Assembly: GCA_902463235.1 (NCBI GenBank)
Contig: CABQER010000027.1
Location: 1-10,642 of the forward strand
Source of the DNA: an uncultured Faecalibacterium sp.
GTDB lineage: Bacteria > Bacillota > Clostridia > Oscillospirales > Ruminococcaceae
Direction of reading: 5' to 3'
DNA length: 10,642 nucleotides
The notes under the pieces are model-generated. The model ran no database searches. It saw only the letters and a program-made list of their open reading frames with translations, and had not been told where the DNA came from. Below are positions 5,323 to 10,642 of this stretch, in pieces (positions within the stretch are counted from its first letter, which is position 1; the number at the start of each line of letters is the position of its first letter). Both the position numbers and the translations under genes were made by a program.

Positions 5323-6486
5323 ATGATCCGTAAGCAGGAAGCGACCGGCAAAACGGTCGATGAAGCCCGCGCAAAAGCCTGCGCTCTGCTGGGCGTGCAG
5401 GCCGATGATCTGAATGTTAGCTGCGAAGTGCTGGAAATGCCCCAGAAGACTGGTTTTCTGGGCCTGAAGCTCACCCCCGCTAAGGTGTGCGTGAGCGTGG
5501 AGGAGCCGGACGCTCCGGCTGCAGCACCCGCTGAGCCTGTTGTTGAGAAAAAGACTCCCGTGCAGGAGGCTGTCAAGGCCGCTCCCGTGGCAGAGGAGCC
5601 TGCCGCTGCGGCAGCACAGCCGGAAGCAAAGGCCGAAGAGCCTGCTGCCCCCGCTGCAGAAGCTGCTGCAGAGCAGCCCGCTGCCGAGGAAGAGGAGCCG
5701 GAAGTCCCCATCGTGATCGAAGAGAACGCTAAGATCAAGGCTGCTGTGGACTACCTGCGTGAGGTCATTGCCCTGATGGGCGTGGAGAATGTCACCTTCA
5801 GCGCTGTGCAGAAGGGCGAAGCTACCATCATCCGTCTGGACGGTGAAAAGCTGGGTGCCCTCATCGGCCGCCGCGGCGAGACCATGGAGAGCCTTTCCTA
5901 TCTGGCAAGCCTTGTGGCAAACCGTCTGGAGGGCGATTACATCAAGCTGGGTCTGGATGTGGCCGGCTACCGCGATAAGCGCGAGAGCGACCTGACCGCA
6001 CTGGCACAGCGCATTGGTGCCAAGGTGCGCAAGACCGGCCGCAGCTTTGCCATGGAGCCCATGAACCCCTACGAGCGCCGCATCATCCACTCTGCCATCA
6101 GCAAGATGGAGGGCGTGCGCAGCGAGAGCAAGGGCGAAGGCCGTGACCGCCGTGTGGTCATCTACTCCACCGCACCCGATGCACAGACCGAGAACACCTA
6201 TGGCGAGCGCCGTCCCCGCGGCGGACGCGGCAATGGCCGTCGTCCCGGCGGCAGCCGCAATGGCGGCTATCGCGGCGGGAACCGTTCTGAGCATGGCGAC
6301 CACAATGGAAACCGCGGCGGCTACCGTGGCAGCCGCAATGGTGCACCCCGCGGCCCACGGCCTTCCGGCGTGCCGGAGCGCACCTATGCACCCCGTGATG
6401 CAGAGAATGCAGCACCGGTAGCACCCAAGCGCACCGAGCGCGTGGACGATTTTGCCGATTTCAGCTTTGGCAAGATCGAGCTGTAA
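5323..6486 (+). CDS. jag: RNA-binding protein Jag/KhpB (Jag-N, KH, R3H) with Gly/Arg-rich tail
   Basis: Jag, also called KhpB or EloR, is an RNA-binding protein linked in Gram-positives to cell elongation and, with KhpA, to small-RNA binding. The 387-residue product has a Jag-N domain (about 1-58, with KTGFLGLKLTPAKV). A long Ala/Glu/Pro linker follows (about 60-130). The KH domain (about 135-212) carries the GxxG loop in ALIGRRGETMES. The R3H domain (about 215-283) has R-x3-H within NPYERRIIHSAI. A tail of about 70 residues (291-360) is rich in Gly, Arg and Asn with RGG/RGN units. It ends in a short conserved-looking acidic segment, DDFADFSFGKIEL. GAGGAGG lies 10 nt before the ATG, 17 nt after the yidC stop. 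It is the last gene of the rnpA operon. Confidence 0.94.
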   Translation: MIRKQEATGKTVDEARAKACALLGVQADDLNVSCEVLEMPQKTGFLGLKLTPAKVCVSVEEPDAPAAAPAEPVVEKKTPVQEAVKAAPVAEEPAAAAAQPEAKAEEPAAPAAEAAAEQPAAEEEEPEVPIVIEENAKIKAAVDYLREVIALMGVENVTFSAVQKGEATIIRLDGEKLGALIGRRGETMESLSYLASLVANRLEGDYIKLGLDVAGYRDKRESDLTALAQRIGAKVRKTGRSFAMEPMNPYERRIIHSAISKMEGVRSESKGEGRDRRVVIYSTAPDAQTENTYGERRPRGGRGNGRRPGGSRNGGYRGGNRSEHGDHNGNRGGYRGSRNGAPRGPRPSGVPERTYAPRDAENAAPVAPKRTERVDDFADFSFGKIEL

Positions 6487-6509
6487 TACGGAATTACTTT
6501 TGAAATCAG

Positions 6510-6549
6510 GGTCTCCGGAAGATCTGCGGATTTTCCGGAGACCTTTTTT
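6510..6549 (+). terminator. Intrinsic terminator after jag
   Basis: A perfect 11-bp stem, GGTCTCCGGAA (6510-6520) with TTCCGGAGACC (6533-6543), is followed by six T residues. It closes the rnpA-yidD-yidC-jag transcript. Confidence 0.95.
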
Positions 6550-6694
6550 CACGCAAAAAGGATTTTACCCAAAACTGACGCCAAGGTGGTTTCGGGTCGG
6601 GCAGCTGTTGCGGTATACTGAACACGAAAAAAGTCATTCTTCTCAAAATTTGGAGAACCTGCCTGTTTTTTGCCGAAATCTTTCTCTTAAATGG

Positions 6695-6711
6695 CAATTG
6701 TAAAACAATTG
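6695..6711. promoter_or_regulatory. Operator-like dyad overlapping the promoter
   Basis: CAATTGT and ACAATTG form a perfect 7-bp inverted repeat with an AAA spacer. It covers the predicted -35 box of the phosphoesterase promoter, where a repressor would block RNA polymerase. The regulator is unknown. Confidence 0.5.
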
Positions 6712-6727
6712 GTCAAGGATTTATACT
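6698..6727 (+). promoter_or_regulatory. Promoter of the phosphoesterase gene (predicted)
   Basis: TTGTAA (6698-6703, 4 of 6 matches) and TATACT (6722-6727) are separated by 18 nt. The transcript would start near 6734. A leader hairpin, TCTGTTC (6742-6748) with GAACAGA (6754-6760), precedes the GAGAGG ribosome site by about 15 nt. Confidence 0.6.
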
Positions 6728-6789
6728 GTAGTCAAGAGTGTTCTGTTCGTGAAGAACAGACAGAATGATGAAAAGAGAGGTAATCAACT

Positions 6790-8602
6790 ATGGCTCAGAA
6801 CAAGATCTCCCGCCGCAGCTTCCTGCGTGGTGCAGGGGCATCCGCAACCATCGCAGCCGCCAGCTGCATGGCACCCTCTGCAGCCGCCTGTGACATCAAG
6901 TCCCTGTGGAGCATGGATCTGCAGATCCTTGCCACCAGCGATACCCACGGCAAATTCGACCCATGGGACTACGCTGCCAACAAGGCAGATGCTTCCGGCA
7001 GTGTGGCCCAGCAGGCGACCGCCATCAAGCAGTGCCGCACCCGGAACACGCTGGTGGTGGATGCAGGCGATACCCATTCAGGCCAACTCCGCAGAGCTGT
7101 TCCTGAACGATGATCTGCATCCTATGATCGCTGCCATGAATGCCATCGGCTATGATATCTGGACCACCGGCAACCATGAGTACAACTACGGCATGGATGT
7201 GCTGAAAAAGGTCATGGGACAGCAGAAGGCCAAGGTGCTCACCGGCAACGTTTACGCACCGGACGGCACCCCGCTGGCCGACGGCTACACCATCATCAAA
7301 AAGGGCACCGTCAAGATCGGTGTCATTGGCATGGTCACCCCCAACATCATCCGCTGGGATGCCAAGAATCTGGAGGGCTGGAAGGTCACCAACCCTGTGG
7401 ACGAGAGCCGCAAGATCATTGATAAGATCAAGGATCAGGTGGATGTTCTGATCGGCGTCATGCACATGGATACCGAGAACGAGTACGGTGTCTATGGCTC
7501 CGGCGTTACCGATCTGGCAAATGCCTGCCCCGAGTTTGATGTGATCGTGGGCGGCCACGGCCACAGGAGCATCCCCAACATGATGATCAACAACGTGCTG
7601 GTGGTGGAGAACAAGAACGCCGGTGCCACCCTGTCCGAGATCCACGTCTATCTGGAGCGCCAGCTGGACGGTAAGTGGAAGGTCGTGAACCGCACCTCTG
7701 AAAACCTGCAGATCAAGGAGTACGAGCCCGATCCGGAGCTGACCGCTTTGCTGGCCTCCTACGACACCCGCGCCAAGGAAGACGCTGTTACCCCCATTGG
7801 CGAGCTGAAGGGCGGCGATCTGGCCCCCGAAAACGAGATCGACTGCCTGCCGCAGGCCATGGTGCAGGATACCGCGCTGCTGGACTTCATCAACGAAGTG
7901 CAGATGTACTACACCGGTGCGCAGGTCTCTGCTACCGCCCTGACCTCCATGACCTCCCAGATGCGCGCGGGCACCATCCGCAAGTGCGATATGGCCAGCA
8001 TCTACACCTACCAGAACACCCTGTACAAGCTGCAGATGACCGGCGAGCAGCTGCGCCGCTTCATGGAGTGGTCTGCTGCCTTCTTCAAGACATGGAAGCC
8101 GGATGAAGTGACCATCGCCTTTGACCCCTCGGTGCGCTACTACCTGTACGATGCTTTTGAGGGCGTCAGCTACGAGCTGGACATCTCCAAGGAGCCGGGC
8201 CACCGCATCAAGAACCTCAAGTGGCCGAACGGCAAGGCCGTGAAGGACACCGATACCTTTGTGGTGGCAGTGAACAACTACCGCGCCACCACCCAGCTGC
8301 TGACGGCTGCGGACATCTTCCTGCCGGGCGAAGAGCTGCCCAAGCTGTTGGAGATCGATGTGCGCGGCGACGTGGGCGGCATCCGCGAGCTGCTGGGCGA
8401 GTACATCCGCACCGTGAAGGGCGGCACCATTGAGCCGCACGTGAACAACAACTGGAAGATCGTGGGCAACAACTGGAAGGCTGCCGATCACCAGAAGGCT
8501 GTGCAGCTGCTGCGCGAGGGCAAGCTGGCTCTGAATGAGAATGCCGATGCACGCACGCTGCCCGGCAAGGCCATCACCACGGCGGATATCGCCAAGTTCT
8601 AA
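6790..8602 (+). pseudogene. Tat-signal CpdB/5'-nucleotidase-family phosphoesterase, frameshifted
   Basis: The family hydrolyses nucleotides or 2',3'-cyclic nucleotides outside the cytoplasm. GAGAGG lies 9 nt before the ATG. The start MAQNKISRRSFLRGAGAS is a textbook twin-arginine signal, with possible cleavage near residue 33. One extra C in CCC at 7073-7075 breaks the frame after VVDAGDT; as given, translation ends at 7113 with 107 residues. Removing one C restores a 603-residue protein with all metal-site motifs in order: DTH (51-53), GDT (93-95), GNHE (127-130), H225 and GGHGH (254-258). The C-terminal domain is CpdB-like, with IYTYQNTLYKLQMTGEQL and FVVAVNNYRATTQ. Clean coding on both sides suggests either a recent mutation or a sequencing error. 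The gene is monocistronic, with its own promoter and terminator. Confidence 0.85.
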
Positions 8603-8617
8603 AAAACAGTTTCCTGT

Positions 8618-8658
8618 AAAAAGGGGCTTTCCGTGTTGGGACGGAAAGCCCCTTTTTT
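8618..8658 (+). terminator. Strong intrinsic terminator after the phosphoesterase gene
   Basis: GGGGCTTTCCGT (8623-8634) pairs perfectly with ACGGAAAGCCCC (8641-8652) across a 6-nt loop. Flanking A5 and T6 runs extend the stem. The A and T tracts mean it could work in both directions. Confidence 0.95.
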
Positions 8659-8712
8659 GTGTGAGAAATGGGCGGATTTTCAACCGTTTCCCGGGAATTG
8701 GTTGAAAAAACA

Positions 8713-8742
8713 GTACCATTCCGCAGCATTTCGTGGTACAAT
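8713..8742 (+). promoter_or_regulatory. mnmE promoter with overlapping dyad (predicted)
   Basis: TGGTACAAT at 8734-8742 is an extended -10 element; no good -35 lies at the right distance. GTACCA (8713-8718) and TGGTAC (8734-8739) make a perfect 6-bp inverted repeat, whose right arm overlaps the -10, so a bound regulator could control initiation. The leader to the mnmE start would be about 74 nt. Confidence 0.5.
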
Positions 8743-8822
8743 GAAACTGTATTGGTCTCGCTGCTGTGGGCAGATGGGAGCAAGCGGCCAGACCGGGCGC
8801 GGAAAGGAAGCCAGAAAAAACC

Positions 8823-10193
8823 ATGCAGGAAACGACCATTGCAGCCATTGCAACAGCGCCGGGCGCAGGCGGCATTGCCGTCGTGCGGCTCTCCGGTGCG
8901 GAGAGCTATCCCATAGCAGCCCGGGTGTTCCGCCCGGCCAACGCCGCAAAAAAGGTGGAGGATGCCAAAGGCTACACCGCCATGTACGGCACATTCCGGG
9001 AAGGGGACGAAGCCTTTGATGAGGGGGTGGCCCTGTTTTTCCGCGCGCCCCACAGCTATACCGGCGAGGACGTGGTGGAGCTTTCCTGCCATGGCGGCAG
9101 CGCCGTGGCCCGCCGTCTGGTGGAAGCCTGTCTTGCTGCCGGTGCTCAGCCTGCCGCGCCCGGCGAGTACACCCGCCGCGCGTTCCTGAACGGCAAGCTG
9201 GGTCTGACGCAGGCCGAAGCGGTGATGGATCTGATCTCGGCGGATGGCCGTCAGGGTGCCGCGCTGGCCAATGCCGCGCTGGGCGGTGCGCTGGCAAAGA
9301 AGATCAGTGCCCAGAAGGAAGCGCTTACCGCCATTCAGGCTCACCTTGCCGCATGGGTGGATTTTCCCGAAGAGGATGTGCCGGAGCTGGACGGTGACCA
9401 TCTGCACCGTGTACTGAGTGGGGTAAAGGCAGAGCTGGACGAGTTGATCCATAATTATCAGGCGGATACCGTCCTGCGCGAAGGTGTGGACTGCGCCATT
9501 GTGGGCAGACCAAATGCGGGCAAATCCACACTGCTCAACCTGCTGGCCGGGTTCGACAGGGCCATCGTCACGCCGGTGGCTGGCACCACCCGTGACGTGG
9601 TGGAGCAGGCGGTACAGCTGGGGGATATCCAGCTGAATCTGTTCGATACCGCCGGTCTGCGCGAGACCGAAGATGCCATTGAAGCCGAGGGCATCCGCCG
9701 CAGCTGGAAAAAGCTGGAGGAGGCAGGCCTGATTTTGGCTGTGTTCGATGGCTCTGAGCTGCCCACGCGGGAAGATCTGGAGCTTGCACAGCGTTGCACA
9801 GGCCGTCCAGCCATTGCACTTATCAACAAAGAGGATAAACCAACGCAATTTGACGCAGAGTTCATAGCGCCCTGCTTTGCCATGGTGCTGCCGGTGTGCT
9901 GTCAGGAGGAGGAGAGCCGCAAGGTGATCTCCGCTGCGGTGGCCCGCCTGCTGGGTACCAGCCAGATCGACCCCCATGCCGCCAGTCTGTCCGGCCAGCG
10001 TCAGCTTTCCGCCGCACTGCGTGCGCGGGACGCTGTGGCCGGTGCACTGGATGCTGCCGCAGGCGGCTTTGGGCTGGATGCCGTTTCCGTCTGTGTGGAC
10101 GACGCACTGGCCGCCCTGTGCGACCTGACCGGTGAGAACGCCTCGGAAGCCGTGATCGAACAGGTGTTTGAACGTTTCTGCGTGGGAAAATAA
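8823..10193 (+). CDS. mnmE: tRNA uridine-5-carboxymethylaminomethyl(34) synthesis GTPase MnmE
   Basis: MnmE works with MnmG to modify the wobble uridine (U34) of certain tRNAs, using methylene-tetrahydrofolate and GTP. The 456-residue product has the family length. Residues 1-120 form the folate-binding domain (start MQETTIAAIATAPGAGGIAV). The inserted G domain has G1 GRPNAGKST (228-236), G2 GTTRD (254-258), G3 DTAG (275-278) and G4 NKED (335-338). The C-terminal FCVGK (452-456) keeps the cysteine of the usual FCIGK end. The ATG at 8823 is chosen by homology; AAAGGA lies 14 nt upstream, rather far. A GTG at 8766 would add 19 unmatched residues. The usual partner mnmG does not follow within the window. 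Confidence 0.97.
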   Translation: MQETTIAAIATAPGAGGIAVVRLSGAESYPIAARVFRPANAAKKVEDAKGYTAMYGTFREGDEAFDEGVALFFRAPHSYTGEDVVELSCHGGSAVARRLVEACLAAGAQPAAPGEYTRRAFLNGKLGLTQAEAVMDLISADGRQGAALANAALGGALAKKISAQKEALTAIQAHLAAWVDFPEEDVPELDGDHLHRVLSGVKAELDELIHNYQADTVLREGVDCAIVGRPNAGKSTLLNLLAGFDRAIVTPVAGTTRDVVEQAVQLGDIQLNLFDTAGLRETEDAIEAEGIRRSWKKLEEAGLILAVFDGSELPTREDLELAQRCTGRPAIALINKEDKPTQFDAEFIAPCFAMVLPVCCQEEESRKVISAAVARLLGTSQIDPHAASLSGQRQLSAALRARDAVAGALDAAAGGFGLDAVSVCVDDALAALCDLTGENASEAVIEQVFERFCVGK

Positions 10194-10204
10194 GAGCCGG
10201 GGAT

Positions 10205-10231
10205 GTTCTCTTTTGCGTGCCAAAAGAGAAC
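10205..10231 (+). repeat. 11-bp hairpin 29 bp after mnmE start of hairpin block
   Basis: GTTCTCTTTTG (10205-10215) and CAAAAGAGAAC (10221-10231) pair perfectly around a 5-nt loop, beginning 12 nt after the mnmE stop. No T tract follows, so it is a poor intrinsic terminator. It opens the hairpin-rich block that runs to 10521. Confidence 0.75.
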
Positions 10232-10318
10232 CAGAAAAGCACCCGCTACTTTCGAGGCGCGGGAGGCACGAATTAAGGGCTACTCGCCCTTAATAATCCC
10301 AAAGGAGATGGGCTCCAT

Positions 10319-10356
10319 ACAAAAAATCCAAGTCGCTCCGCTAGAGGATTTTTTGT
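10319..10356. repeat. 11-bp A/T-flanked hairpin, possible bidirectional terminator
   Basis: ACAAAAAATCC (10319-10329) pairs perfectly with GGATTTTTTGT (10346-10356). The six-T arm lies inside the stem rather than after it, so termination is possible but not classic. It is the most likely stop signal for mnmE transcription in the block. Confidence 0.45.
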
Positions 10357-10449
10357 GTTACGCCGATTTGTAGTCGCTTGCGCGACGAGCCATACGGACA
10401 AGTTTATGCGTTATCTGCTGCGCGACAGCTGCAGGCTGACAGCAGCAAT

Positions 10450-10642
10450 ATGCCGTTTCCTGTTACGACCCTTTCCCGTGAAAAAGTAAATTCGAAAAGC
10501 CCGCAGGCTTTTCGGATTTACAAATTTAAAAAATATATTTCCGCTGAACATGCCCAGAGTGAAACGGAGGGCATTTTAAATCATTTGTTAGAGGAAACCC
10601 GAAAGTATATGAACCACTTAGGAGATTATGACGTTATCGTCA
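10450..10642 (+). CDS. Unrecognised open frame running off the window
   Basis: From an ATG at 10450 there are 64 codons without a stop to the window edge. The first 20 or so (MPFPVTTLSREKVNSKS) lie over a long hairpin and have no ribosome site, so the true start may be further in or the 5' end may be lost. From about 10513 the frame reads like a real protein (RIYKFKKYISAEHAQSE, then an LLEETRKYMNHLGDYDVIV-like run): charged, helical and with no low complexity. Codon use here is more AT-rich than in the neighbouring genes, which hints at acquired DNA. I do not recognise the family. Confidence 0.4.
   Translation, partial: MPFPVTTLSREKVNSKSPQAFRIYKFKKYISAEHAQSETEGILNHLLEETRKYMNHLGDYDVIV
10486..10521. 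repeat. 16-bp hairpin inside the terminal open frame
   Basis: Positions 10486-10501 pair with 10506-10521 across a CGCA loop. There are 15 Watson-Crick pairs and one T-G pair, with the core CGAAAAGCC/GGCTTTTCG. It is the longest stem in the block and resembles a terminator stem, but an A-rich sequence follows. It may mark the end of the repeat element or an attachment-like boundary. Confidence 0.65.

Larger units (their letters stand above)
6487..6789. other. Intergenic region between jag and the phosphoesterase gene
   Basis: This 303-bp gap holds the jag terminator, an uninformative stretch (6550-6690), and then the promoter, operator-like dyad and leader hairpin described separately. A lone TATACT at 6614-6619 lacks a usable -35. 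No gene was seen. Confidence 0.6.
10205..10445. repeat. Hairpin-rich block, probable dispersed repeat element
   Basis: At least seven inverted repeats follow each other with little unpaired DNA. They are 10205-10231 (11 bp), 10242-10263 (CCCGC/GCGGG), 10272-10294 (ATTAAGGGC/GCCCTTAAT), 10304-10316 (GGAG/CTCC), 10319-10356 (ACAAAAAATCC/GGATTTTTTGT), 10373-10386 (GTCGC/GCGAC) and 10415-10445 (CTGCTG/CAGCAG with an inner CAGC/GCTG). No coding frame of any length is convincing. Such arrays are usual for multi-copy intergenic repeats or a structured RNA; which one applies here cannot be told from one copy. Confidence 0.55.

Noticed and set aside
5248..6552. 434-codon minus-strand open frame opposite jag
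   Set aside because: Antisense shadow with repetitive Ala/Gly/Cys/Leu runs mirroring the Jag linker and Gly/Arg tail.
6614..6619. TATACT as a promoter between jag and the phosphoesterase gene
   Set aside because: No usable -35 at 16-18 nt and no TGN extension; the TATACT at 6722 with TTGTAA and the ribosome-site spacing fits better.
7025..8875. 616-codon minus-strand open frame opposite the phosphoesterase gene
   Set aside because: Antisense shadow; it reads through a strong terminator and has no recognisable domain.
8574..10223. 549-codon minus-strand open frame opposite mnmE
   Set aside because: Antisense shadow of mnmE, also crossing the upstream terminator.
10308..10373. Short ORF starting at the ATG at 10308 inside the hairpin block
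   Set aside because: Its ATG lies within the GGAG sequence that would have to serve as ribosome site, and the whole ORF lies over inverted repeats.
10205..10445. CRISPR array
   Set aside because: The inverted repeats differ from one another; there are no regularly spaced identical direct repeats.
10205..10642. Retron or group II intron reading of the hairpins plus terminal ORF
   Set aside because: No reverse transcriptase motif is visible in the 64 codons available, and no intron domain V signature was recognised.

Overview
This window is the chromosomal replication-origin neighbourhood of a fairly GC-rich low-GC-lineage (Firmicutes/Clostridia) bacterium. The dnaN–dnaA / rpmH–rnpA–yidD–yidC–jag–mnmE order, GC-rich codon use and the protein sequences fit an Oscillospiraceae gut anaerobe of the Faecalibacterium type. 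The phylum is read with confidence from gene order; the genus is an inference.

Left arm, minus strand. The 5' part of dnaN (sliding clamp, positions 1-994, cut by the window edge) lies downstream of a complete dnaA (1390-2712). The 395-bp gap between them looks like the main oriC. It holds about ten degenerate DnaA-box-like 9-mers, then a TTTTCCACA box, a GC-rich stretch and CTA/TTA trinucleotides in the same order and orientation as the Bacillus basal unwinding system. A second regulatory region (2713-3079) separates the divergent dnaA and rpmH promoters and carries three perfect dyads.

Right arm, plus strand. rpmH (L34) has its own strong promoter and intrinsic terminator. A second unit begins with an extended -10 promoter and runs rnpA, yidD, a possible 31-codon small ORF, yidC, and jag/khpB, closing with a strong terminator at 6510-6549. 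Its products process tRNA (RNase P protein), assist membrane-protein insertion (YidD, YidC) and bind RNA (Jag/KhpB). Next is a gene for a Tat-signal-bearing CpdB/5'-nucleotidase-like exported phosphoesterase, broken in this sequence by one extra C near 7073-7075. It has its own promoter, an operator-like dyad and a strong terminator. mnmE (tRNA U34 modification GTPase) follows with its own extended -10 promoter.

After mnmE, where mnmG would be expected in many relatives, the sequence turns into a dense run of hairpins (10205-10521). It ends in an unrecognised open frame that leaves the window. This junction and the frameshifted phosphoesterase are the parts least explained by standard origin-region biology; the hairpin block looks like a repeat or mobile sequence.
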